64,000 nt of DNA, from NCBI GenBank assembly GCA_013115145.1, contig JAAPAO010000025.1:1-64000 (forward strand), given 5' to 3'. The DNA comes from Perkinsus chesapeaki. Taxonomy: Eukaryota > Perkinsozoa > Perkinsida > Perkinsidae. Each line of letters starts with the position of its first letter. The stretch's first letter is position 1. A model generated the notes under the pieces. It was not told where the DNA came from. It was given only the letters and a program-made list of their open reading frames with translations, and searched no databases. This document shows, piece after piece, positions 30,990-42,131 of this stretch. The position numbers were made by a program, and so were the translations under genes.

Positions 30990-32520
30990 CGGTCATCGAG
31001 CTCTCTGAGTCGCTCCGACAACTGGAAGCCGATGACTCAACCGCCGATGCCAGAACTGCAACATCAAAAAGCGAACGGGCAACCCGGTAAGCATGAATCG
31101 CTTCGCTCCGCCTTCCTCACCTCCCCCAGCTTTCACTGGTTCCGCGGATATCGGGCAAATTCGGAACATGTCCGACACAAGCTGGAGTTGATTAGCCTAA
31201 AGGAAGAGACTGGTAGAAATTCAATCCAGGCGACCTCGAGAGAAATGCTTCTATCAGCCGTTCATCAGGAACCTGCATACCGTTCACTTGCCCGTAATAA
31301 ACAAAATGAAAACGATATACAACTACCAAAAACCGACTGGATCAATAAAGATAATCTCGATCAAGCAAGCAATAATATATAACGCCGGACGACACGGCGG
31401 AAGCCCGCAAACGATTCTTCCTCCCAAATTCCACAGTCAAAGAAAAAAGACTGAAACTGAAAATGCGATAACTAACGTAATCGATCACGCGATCGATTCC
31501 AAAGCTAACCTGTGCAATGAGTCTACAGTCCTGTAATATACTTCGAGTCAGCTCGTTATCGCAGTCGTCAAACGCGGTATCCAGCACGGTTTCTGAAAAG
31601 TAAAGATTAGTTTTCAGTGGAAGTGGCGGTGAGAAGTAAGTGAATTTTCACAGAAGGCCACAGCGAACATCCAACATGGGGAATAATTGGCACGCAATCG
31701 GGTTCGAATCCCAGGGCCGTCACTTACCGGCAGGACTGTCAACCATTTCTTCATCCTCGCCATCGTTTCTGAAAATGGACTTCTGATAAGTGCAAATTTT
31801 TGAATCATTATTTCAGACATTTCAAAGTCAAAAGTTGCTCATGACCTGGAATGCCGAGTGAAGTTATGTTATTTTCCGCTCAACGATGATCAACTTGCGT
31901 GCACGAAATCTCCCCCAGTCGGAGCCTGTAATTATTTTTCAGTTTTTTCTGCGTTTATTCGTCATTCACAAAGCGGATGCTTGGCGGAAACACCATTCAC
32001 AGCGAATGACCTCAGTTCACCTTATCGACGATAATTGCTATTTATCCACCACAAAGAATTACTCCCATGAATCTTCCCAATTATAAGTGATTATAAACTA
32101 ACAAAAATTATCGATTGAAGAATGAAGATTATCGGATAACCTTCGTAGACACTGTACATAATAATAGTACTCATGTTGGCTGCATGAACCCAAACGAAGT
32201 GTAAAATAGCATGCCGTATCTAATAATCGATTATTCCTAATATGTGAAGGCTCTAATGATTATTCTTTACCAGTCAGGGGTTTTTATAATGATATTATTC
32301 AACATAGTTCGGCTCACCTGTTGGCAGTCCGCGAAAGATACTCCTTATACGCTTCTGTCGAGGGGAAGTCAGACTCGGGACGGAGACATTGGGAAGACAT
32401 AAAAACAACTTGAATTGTCATACCAACTTTTCCACAAATCGTGTCTATCGACAGGGGAGCTGCACGACCAATTTTGCAGATCTCTAGTGTCACTAGAATG
32501 CCGTAAATAACGATCGACAT
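30990..32520 (-). CDS. unrecognised multi-exon gene, partial
   Basis: Exons that join in phase are 31728-31768 (NDGEDEEMVDSPA) and 31510-31592 (TAFDDCDNELTRSILQDCRL). Other likely exons are 32318 to about 32390 (SDFPSTEAYKEYLSRTANR), 31120-31200 (LQLVSDMFRICPISAEPVK) and about 30975-31075 (ASAVESSASSCRSDSESSMT). The DFPS..EY segment weakly recalls MAT1 of the CDK-activating kinase, but no RING finger was found, so no function is given. The ends are undefined, and it may be continuous with the gene below 30425. The intron 31593-31727 contains a T-arm-like stretch in the antisense direction. Confidence 0.4.
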
Positions 32521-32575
32521 GCGTGTTCAAATTTTGCGTCGAGCGCCAATATTATCATCTCCCTTATACTGAATC

Positions 32576-32613
32576 GTAGTTCACGAATTTAAGAGAGTCG
32601 ATTCGTGAACTAC
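32576..32613. repeat. hairpin, 13-bp arms
   Basis: GTAGTTCACGAAT (32576-32588) and its exact complement (32601-32613) around a 12-nt loop. AT-rich, apparently gene-free surroundings (32520-33360). Confidence 0.85.
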
Positions 32614-33364
32614 AATACAACTATAATCGCTAAAAGATAATAAAATTCAATCAAGTCATAAAATACGCAGCCCGACGCAATGAAGTAGAATATTTCGTAT
32701 CCTTCCGAATTCTCCCTCAATAGCAAGCGTTGTGATGTGAATCCTCAAATACGAATATTATCATAAAAACACGACTCGGAATCGATCAACCGTTTCATGA
32801 CTAACTATTGATATCTTGGTTCGCGAAGTTTTCTAGGCGTATTATAAATTATAATAATCATAACTATAAAAGCCACTGCACAGATTATTGCTGTACAATA
32901 TTCTATATTCCTTAGTTTCATCATACCTTCCAATCCTCAAATAATCCCACTGTATGGCAAGCAGCCATACAGCGACAGTCACATCAGGGAGGGAGTCGTA
33001 CAAATTCATCCCTCACGGATGGGAAAGTGTCCCTAATACGAAGATACGCTGTTAGTTTTGGTAGAAAACATGTTCCTAGGAAGCATAAAATGCATGCTTT
33101 TCGGAGCATCCGATGTTCCCCTATGGCTCCCTGAGTCACAGTATAGGTACTAAACCCCATCAGGTGCTATTGGACGTAGAATGGAACAGTCTAAGCCCTA
33201 TCCGATAGCGTTGGGCTATAGAAAACACACATTGAATTTCGGATAGTTTTCAACAACATTCGCCAGATTGTACCGCACACTGAAAAAGCCTGAGAGGCAT
33301 CACTAAAAACACCTTCAAATAAACGGGGAAACGTTTTTTCTCTCAAGAACATGCATTAATAGAA

Positions 33365-36300
33365 TCACAGCTTTCGCAGTCTAGCTCTCCTCTGCCTCTC
33401 AAGCTCGAGGAGCTCGTTCCAGATTTTCTCGTCGAACTCGGTTCGCCCCCGGCTGAGCAGCATCGGACGTAGAAGAGTTATCCAAATGAAGAGGTCTGTC
33501 TGGGAGATGCTGGGATCATCCGTTCGAGCTGAAAAAGTTAAAACCACGTATCCTAGGTCGATGCGTGCACTGGACGCCATCAAAGAACCTAAAATATTTT
33601 TCCTCTGATGTTAGCTCTAGGAATACATTCTCCAGCCGAGCTTCTATTATATCATCATAAAACTGTTTTGCTAAGCCACGCCTACCATTATTTACTCAGT
33701 ATTATTGTAACACCAGTTATCGGACTATTAATTTTTACTCATACCAACTTACGCACACTTTTTGAACACATTTCTGTGACATAGTTTCCATCAAAGACAA
33801 AAAGAAAGCATAGGCTTTCACGGTAAATGAAGCACCAACGCGAATACGATCAAGCGAGATGGGAAAGAAAAGAACCAACCTCTGTGCCATGCATCAGGAA
33901 TGACATCATCTCCAAGTTGACCAGATAAGTCAACCTGTTCCCTCAAAGAGGACACAATCGCAAGATACGCTCTTAACGCTCCCAGAGGATCTGAACCAGA
34001 AATCTTCACTGTGCGCGAAGAAATGCGATCCTTACATGAGCTCTTCTGTGCACATTCGTCAACATCGTCGATAGAAGGTACGAGAGGAAGATGCACAGAG
34101 CAAGGCCCGGATGCGCCGCCTTTAGAGAGAATCTACAAACAAGGAGACTCTTCCGGGTTTTCGGGTTTTGCAGAGTATTCGGGAAAATACAATTGTAAAG
34201 TCGATAAAAGATGCTCCATTAAGCCTCACCGATTCCGAAGTTGATAGTGTAAGACAGTTAACTTCGGTTGGAAACTCAATCCTGGTCGGTCCGAAATCGA
34301 CGCATATCTTTTGGTCGCGAACCTGACCAAGAAAGAATCTTTGCAAGATACTCCATGATTCTACAATAAACAATGTATTATTCAGGATGCGGAATATGGG
34401 CTTACCAAAAGTTGAATCGCCCGTAGGTTATCCACGTTGAAGCGTCCGGGGTTTAATCGGGTTTCATCGAACACGAGATAGGTGCGAGGGGCAATCTGGA
34501 GATCACCGGCGACTGAAAAAGTACAACCGATGCAGAAATACCAAGTACACGTTTGGAGAGGAATTTATTATTAATAATAATAAGTTATTATAAACGTATA
34601 CACTATTCTAATACCGAAACGAATCTCTAAATGAAGCAATATTTTGCGGAAAAATGCAAGTCCCGGGGATCGAACCTCCGACCTCTTCAACCACAGTGTC
34701 GCTCACCCTGTTAAAGCTTCGGCAGAAGGAAAGAGATGAAGAAAAGATGTCGAAGCCTGGTTTTAACTTCTATACCATAACAGCAGAGCCGCTACGGGCC
34801 CTGAAACTAATGCGCGCTTTGGCCGCCCAGTTCAGCGAACATTGCACCACAGATCCCACTGCATCTTTGAGTCCAGCAGTGCTCAAAGTGAGTTTCAAAT
34901 GTTGCAGCCAGGCGTAATAAGTATATATATCGCCGTATACCGGTACAATGTGATAGCTACCATTATATAACAGAATAACCTGGTAAATTGACTAGAACCT
35001 TCACATATGAAAAAGGACTCCTATAGGGACATCAGATTTTCCTACGAGGAACACATTAAAGTTTTTCAACTTATTTTTCACCAAACTTTTTATCATATTT
35101 CTGTATCGGGAATATTTTCTCATCTTCTCAAGGGTAGATGGGCCCCTTCATGCGAACTCACCAAGTTCGTCGGTCTCATAATTTTTCCTCGGGACTAATT
35201 TATCAGAGTTCAGCGCCTCCACGTTAACATCCATTTCTTTCACTCTCGGAAGCAGATCTCCGATGCATCCTAACAATGGACCGCTGCAACCTCGCCTTCC
35301 AATGTGACTCTCACCTGCCAACCCCCTAATGGAACCACCATCGTTGCCTGACAATATGAAACGCCATAATCGATTAAGCGATCGATTATTCCAGCTGACA
35401 TTCACCTTGGGGAAATCCAGATATATTAAGCGGCCAATGTCCAATAACAACGCCGCTGTCGCGGATCGAACCCGGGTCGATTCCTGTCACGTGACGCGAT
35501 ACCATATGTAGCAGGAGATACTCGGCAGCGAGACGGTCACCTTGGAGGGACCTGGAGATTCTATTCCTTTCAGCGGCGCTGCTCGCTCTACCTGCTCAGG
35601 AATCTTATGAGCTCCCCGCGCACTCTTTCAGTGACAAGTTCTTTTTTCATAGATTCGTTTAGAGGCATCTGTAGCATAACATTTGACAGTATAAAGTTTG
35701 TCGTATAATAACACAGATATCATTGATACGGTATCAACTTACCGCTGGGCTCCACTCATTCAATCGTTGGAATGTCAAGACTTGAATGCGACAAGTCGAT
35801 TTCGACGCCGAGGCGCTTGAGAGCTCTGAAGGTTAAAAGCAAACTGTATCGACTGTGTAAATTGACGATATGATATACATTACGTAACACGTGACAAGCC
35901 CAGACCAGGGCTCTATGTGAGGTCATGTCAATCTGACAATGTAGCCTTGGTGTGTCATTACGATGCTGATATGTAATTGTGCGCGCCCCTGGGGCGCCGG
36001 CGGCGCCGCGCCGCCCCATCGGCGTCGTGGCCTGATCTAGGCTGGATTACGTTATTATTATTATTCGACGTATAAGCGAGATTCCAGATTCTGCAGTGCG
36101 CCGCATCCCTCGCTAGTAACGCGTGTACAATACACGGTGTACTGGGCCTTTGATGGAACGCCCTTCCCTGGGGCCTTATTTACCCTTTTGCCGTTGCGCG
36201 GGTGCCGTAAGTAAAGCTTAGCTTCACTCGCCATGTGTTCGCGCACCCCCCAGGAAGTTGCGGAGGAACTCTCGAACGGCCCATTGTATTTTGACCTCTC

Positions 36301-38932
36301 TAATGGTCTTAGTCATTGTTATCGCTAATTATTATCATCCTCATTTCCTAATGAATGACTCCAATCCTCATGATGTTGCCGAGTTATCAGTATGACAGTT
36401 TCATCCGATCTATAGGGGGCAGGCGCAGATGGCTGAGCTGGTAATTGACAGCTACAAACCGAGCATATTCAGGATGATGATTCACCATTGGGGAAGTTCG
36501 AATAACTAACTAGAGTGTGCCATCCATCGGTGGTCACGCGTGACTTGTGATAGCTCCCGCCCTCGAGAAAGTCCTGCTGCGACATTCGTGCGAAACTTGA
36601 AATCTCGCAATATGAAGTTCACAAGAATCAATTGTTTGCTAAGAATCGTTTCACCGTCAACGCTAAATCATCGTAGCTGTGGAGTTCTCCATAAGTAATC
36701 ATGCAATGCGAAGTGGGGGTGGCGGGTAGTGCAATGCTCCTCTGGATTAGCCCCATTTGAGAGTGACCCGACACCCGCCGTCTGGGACGGACAGGGGTAC
36801 TGCAGAGCTGCCATGTCGGTACAACTTGTAGTATCTTCTCGACGCGTCGCGCGCCGCGCGTGCAAAAAGCGTACGGGAAGGTATCAGAATATCTCCTGAA
36901 TCTTATTGAAGCAATGCAAAAGACTATCTGGAATATCTGGTGTATTTTCGTCCTCAGAGACTCTATCGCTCTAAGGAACACCGGCTATGATGACAAGGGA
37001 TCAGTGTAATAATTCCAACGTATGTGGTATTGGAATTGCTCTGGTCTACTCAGATTACAAGAACCAGCCGCTATACGGCCTACTGGAGAACCATGTAGCT
37101 ACCAACAATAACACTTCAGTGATTCGACTTCGCCACAGATATGTACACCAAACCAGACGGAGACTGTCGGATACTTGAAGACGGAGAGACTGTTGGTTGC
37201 AACTGCCACGGTTGCATTGCGTTTTGCACGGTATGCAAGCCTCCCTGACTTCTAGCTCCCGAGCACATCGAATTCCTTCAGCCGAATATTTGGGGCAATC
37301 ACATGTATTGCTTTTGCACCGACCGTTGTGATCATTTCGCTAACTAAAAGTGCCCGAAAGCTTCGTCAGGAAAAGCTAAACCCTACTGCAACCGTGGAGA
37401 CTGTGTCCTCGGTTGTTTTGTAAGTTTCGAATGTTCAGACTTTCTGTCTTTCATTCCCTCAGGGGTTAAAAAATGCCCTGATGACATGCACTGCACCGAT
37501 GATGGTTTCCACGGCTCGACTATGGACTGCTTTTACCATTAACACATCACAGTGGGGGTGGGGCTCATCATTGCTCGTCATTCATCCTTAATGTGAATGG
37601 CGATCCTTTGTTTTGCGTAAGCTGAAGCTTGTAGGTGTGTGTGAGTGATTTGTAATGCAGGTACTTAACATGTCCACTGCTGCTCCGACGTCGCCGTTCG
37701 CTGAATCTAACTTGCTCTCCCCAGCACGCAAGCTCATTTATTGGTTGGCCAAATAGAGCAACTCCCCATTTCTTTTCGAAACAACTCTGGCTGTCTTGGG
37801 TTACCATGAGATCAACGAATGCGGAGTAGCCGCTGCACGTTTGGTAGCATGTTCAATACCGTTAGTGCTCCTGGAACATGTTATTTTACACTGGACTAAA
37901 ATGGACTAAATAGAAGGCTCCTCTATCTATACTTCTTAACCGCCGCTTTATATCCGTCAAACACAGCACTTGTGTGCTGCTTAGTTTTTTATGATGCTTG
38001 GTTCAGTTCCAACAAGGGGGTCATAGAGGAACACCAGATGCAAGGCCGGCGGGAGGAATGCACTTGAGGTTTCCTCACGGAACATTTTGTAGCAAAAATT
38101 TCATTGTATCTCATTGTATCAAAATGTGCTCCTACTTTAGGAGCACATTTTGGTCTCCAAGAAACATAAATAGAAATTAAATCGAATAAAGAATAGGAAT
38201 GATAATAATAAATTGTCAATAATAGCCTGAGCCGTAGCAGCTCGAGCCGCTATATATACCTCAGAGGGATAAAGCGGTTACATTGGTTACATTGAAGGGA
38301 TACTGGAACAACCTTATTTATTCACCAATTTACACGACGCTGTACATCGAGCCGCAACCTATTTTAAGCTTCAAGTTGAATTGAGGCGTTCAATTAAATC
38401 GGCAACTTATCCGATAATCGGTATGTGATTATCGCGGACTTCGCGATATACCACTTCTGGAATAGCACAAATCAATACAACCCAGATCGCATTTCGATAA
38501 TAATCGAAGTGCGCACCATAAAGAATCTTTATCATTCCAATCATTGTTGCATATCTCGACTCACCCTCACTTTCCTCAGCAATCGGCGGCAAACACCCAT
38601 TGGACACTAAATCGTTCACCCCAACGCAATCAAGAATTCCAGTAACTTCAACAACCTGAATGAGCAACCAGAATTAGGGACAACCGAGCGACCGACTTTA
38701 CCTCATGCAATTTTAGGACATCCTTTTCCATCTCCTCCACATCATATACCTTCACAATAGCTTCAATGCTGCTGCACTGGGACCTGTCATGACGTTTAAT
38801 ACGTAGGAGAACCGTCGAGTACGTAGCGCGGTCACATTTGTTGGGCGGCAAGTCGTTAAAAATGCAACGTCTGACTCGTGAATCATAACGATTTGGGTCG
38901 ACTGCGGAGACAGAAAAATCTCGCTCGCCCAA
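33365..38932 (-). CDS. MCMBP: MCM-binding protein (MCMBP/ETG1-like)
   Basis: MCMBP associates with MCM helicase subunits and helps assemble and unload the complex in the nucleus. C-terminal exons that join in phase: 35162-35283 (LVPRKNYETDEL), 34406-34512 (APRTYLVFDETRLNPGRF), 34230-34322 (CVDFGPTRIEFPTEVNCLTL), about 34030-34140 (VHLPLVPSIDDVDECAQKSS), about 33889-34005 (PLGALRAYLAIVSSLREQ), a short EMCSKSV exon and 33365 to about 33530 (DPSISQTDLFIWITLL ... RQRRARLRKL, stop). The N-terminal part is 38702 to about 38932 (EAIVKVYDVEEMEKDVLKL) and 38565-38655 (VVEVTGILDCVGVNDLV), matching the family's KVY..VNDxxExxGIL block. The start codon was not fixed. About 3 kb (35.4-38.4 kb) separates the halves and the exons expected there were not found, so the gene may hold a long intron with insertions or be interrupted. 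One intron is only 27 nt. Confidence 0.75.
34640..34725 (-). other. tRNA 3'-half-like segment in MCMBP intron
   Basis: Inside the intron 34513-35161. Sense orientation: GTGAGCGACACTGTGGTTGA, then GAGGTCGGAGGTTCGATCCC and CGGGACTTGC. B box intact; no paired acceptor stem. Confidence 0.55.
36420..36515 (+). other. tRNA-like segment, degenerate
   Basis: GGCGCAGATGGCTGAGCTGG resembles the 5' part of a Ser/Leu-type tRNA with its A box. About 60 bases later GGGAAGTTCGAATAAC resembles a T arm. The stems do not close, so this is a relic rather than a gene. It lies in the gap between the two MCMBP halves. Confidence 0.4.
37123..37542 (+). pseudogene. cysteine-rich small protein relic
   Basis: Runs of Cys-rich coding sense appear in successive frames: KPDGDCRILEDGETVGCNCH, then MYCFCTDRCDHFAN, then YCNRGDCVLGCF, and after a typical intron (donor GTAAGTTTCG, acceptor CCCTCAG) VKKCPDDMHCTDDGFHGSTM to a stop at 37542. 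The pieces are separated by stops or phase conflicts, so either some introns are misread or the gene is decayed. The spacing of Cys suggests a secreted disulfide-rich protein; no known family is named. It sits inside the MCMBP gap on the opposite strand. Confidence 0.4.
38120..38152. repeat. perfect hairpin, 15-bp arms
   Basis: CAAAATGTGCTCCTA (38120-38134) and its exact complement (38138-38152) around CTT. Followed by AT-rich DNA. Confidence 0.9.
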
Positions 38933-38999
38933 ATAATCGAATTGAGTGACAAAACGGTCATGATATTATAAAGTTTACTTCTAACTGTTACCATCGTAC

Positions 39000-41900
39000 T
39001 TCCAAGTTTTATGTTCTAAGCCCTAAAACTAAAAAAGTTATACCAAAAAAACGAATTTGCATAACGGTTTGGTTCGCACTGTACATTCTATCATATACTA
39101 TCATATACCATTACAGTATATCCTATTATACACTATTATTATAAGTTAAATATCCGATATACCTCAATATAAGTCCATTCACTATTAGTATACTTCTTCA
39201 ACTCCCAGCTTCCCCATCTCACCTGCCTCCATCACATGCACCAACCCAGTCGCTCTCCCCCGGAACACTCACACAACGAAATACTTGTCGCTGGAACAGC
39301 AACCTCGACGACGACGACATCAGGTCGACAAAGTTTACCATATCGAAGCCACCTCGCGATGCACATGTATCATGTATCTCATCATCAACCGCTTCGACTT
39401 CCCGGAATCTACCAAAACCACGACGACGTCCAGCAGAAAGAAATTACAGTGAAATGGAGGCCAATAATAAGTATAAAAACAATGGCAGTGAAAACTTCCG
39501 GTCAACCTTCAGACGCAAACTTATAAAATCAGAGCACCGAGGTAACGATATTGACATCTAAAATTCAATATAATATTTATTACACATTATAAATGCCAAA
39601 TGGGGGACTCAGTCGCGATGCATGTATAGATGATTATTTTATACCACAGCAACATGCGCCGAATGGAGAGCACCACTGCATAATGGAGATGATGCTGAGG
39701 AGGAGGAGGAGCCCAAACCATCCGGGGAAGCTTCTCCGAAAATTTGTCAAAGAATCTGTAATCGAATTGAAATTCTGGAATTTCACTGAACCGTGTGATT
39801 TTCATAAATAGTTTTCCCTTCAACGAGTACATTCCAGTTGGCAAAATATTGGGGCGTGTATATAACATACTAATACGATCAAGTTTGCAGCTATTAAGTC
39901 TGCCAAATAATTGAAATGATTCCTCCATTCTTGCCAGTGCGATCAAAAAGTGTCCAGAGCTGTAATGGAGTTAACTAGATTTAGAGCCCAAATTACATTT
40001 ACTATAATCCTCTACTACTGTCGGGTTACTTTACCCCTGCAAATGAGCATACTAGATTCAACCCTAAAGATAAGCGAACGAGTCCCCCTGTTCCCCATCT
40101 CACTTCCCACAGTGCAGCGCTCCATCACTCCCGCTCATCACCGTTTGATATACTTCCGGATTTCGAACCTTGAATGGCGACTTCTATCAATGCTTGAAAG
40201 GATAGGAATGCAGTTCGGCAAGATCCCGGTTAAAGTAGGCTTTACTGTAAAGCGTTTAATAGTGAAAAGCTTTACCATGTGATTCCTCATTATTACTCCA
40301 GCAACATGAGCTCATCTCCGCTTTATATTTCCACTACTGAATGTGGTTTTATATTCGGGTGTCGCGGTGTAACCGCCGCGAGTACTGCACAATATGCACA
40401 CACATATCTTCCTCTTCATCTTGTCATCTCATTACATTTCCAACGACAGACAGAAATGTGTTATTGTGAAGAAAATATCATTTCATTTCTGACACTAGAA
40501 TTAAGACTAGTACGCCCGAATAAGTTGTATTCGCTGATCTCGGCGGAGGCCTCAGAAAACGACTCGCATCATTTCATATTCAACCCACTCCTCCCCATTT
40601 ACTACATCTTGAACCATGCATCTGAATCTCACAACCTTCCCTAGATCTCCGGACGTCTCATCCCTGGTCATATTATTAATCAATGGCACTTCCCCAGTGG
40701 CGGCTAGGAAAGAATCCACCAACGCTAAGGACCTGTGTAAGCATTAATTCAAATTACGATTCAAGGTCTAATAATAATATTTGATCCGAAAAAGCCAAGT
40801 TAAGGTAGCTCTGGCATTCGGAAGGTCCATGGGACGAATCTCAGACGGAATAAGCAACATTAAAAAATTTATGAAACATCAAAATTATCGATGCTGGTAG
40901 CACGTCCAGTCCAACTTAGTTCCAGGCAACCAGATAATACTATTTATCCTTGTCACAATCATACTACGGTATAGCGGTCCTCTTTTAGACAACTGGAAGG
41001 CTGCTTACCTCTCAACTGTGATGGAGGAGCCGTCACGCAAAGCTTCGTCAAGGGAGGCGAATAGAGTTGATGCCATGAATAATAACAACAACACGCTGTG
41101 AACAAGATATTAATAGTGTATTCAACAGAGGGAGCCAGCATCGAATTATCACACTCCTAGCACTGACTAGGTATATAAACTCAGCCTCAACTTAGCTACT
41201 TACTACTCCTAAATGGCAGTAGTTTAACCTTCATCTTTATCATACTCTTCGCTTACCGAACCGCGCGGCTTTTGAAGGCTAGACACTCTCGACAGCTTCC
41301 GAACGACGTATCTGTCGCCAAAGTATCATGCCTCCTGAAAAGTTGTCCAAGATTTGGGACACCCTGCAGATTCAATGATTACATTCCTCAAACGCTTCAT
41401 TTAGCATATCGATACGAACGCATCAACTTCTTACTCTACAAACCAATCGATAGTAGTTCAGATCCATTTTTCATCATTTTTCCCTGCATTACCCTTACAA
41501 ATGACCTCAGACCACAATTCCCGCGTTCTCTTCTTCGGGCATCAGCCCACAGCTCTCCCACAAGACTCGTATAGTTCACCTCCCGCTCTCTCAACACCCC
41601 CAAGCATGCTCAGTGTCCAGCGCGTTTATAATAGCTTTTCAGCAAGTCTATAATTTCCTACGAAAGCTTTAAAGTGTGGCTCAGTATGAGTAATGCTAAG
41701 CATCATATAAAAGCATTATCACTTCACCAACGACTGCAGTAAAACAGTACCTTATGTCCGTGGCCGTTCTTGAGGGATTGCCACATCAAACGATTTATTA
41801 AATGATAAGTATGTCCTTCTTCATTCACTTTCGATGTTAACAATTTCTCTCATCGCCTTCTCCGCCTTGGACCCTAATCGGCAGCATTAATTGATCAGCA

Positions 41901-42131
41901 CTTCATCTTTATCGCATATTCGATTTTATGCGAATAATGCCGATCGGCCATCAACATACATTTCCCCTCCCGTGACGTACAATTCTAACGCTCCCTTGAT
42001 CATCGCCTATCGCGTCTATTCGCTCAACAACAGCAACAACTCAACATCACCTTCCAATACGCGAGAAGCGCAATATTTCCTAAATGGCAACATCGCCCCC
42101 CGTGACCGTCGTGAAGCTTATAGAAAAATGA
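39000..42131. other. 3 kb without a supported gene
   Basis: Many short frames on both strands, none with a domain. A minus-strand piece near 39690-39760 (WAPPPPQ) and a plus frame at 39236-39526 rich in Ser/Thr/His are both low-complexity. Some 5' exons of MCMBP may lie in 39.0-39.9 kb. A sequence near 40815-40850 (AAGGTCCATGGGACGAATC) is weakly T-arm-like. Confidence 0.35.

Noticed and set aside
39236-39526. 96-codon + frame rich in His/Ser/Thr
   Set aside because: Low complexity, no start or splice support, on the strand opposite to neighbouring genes.
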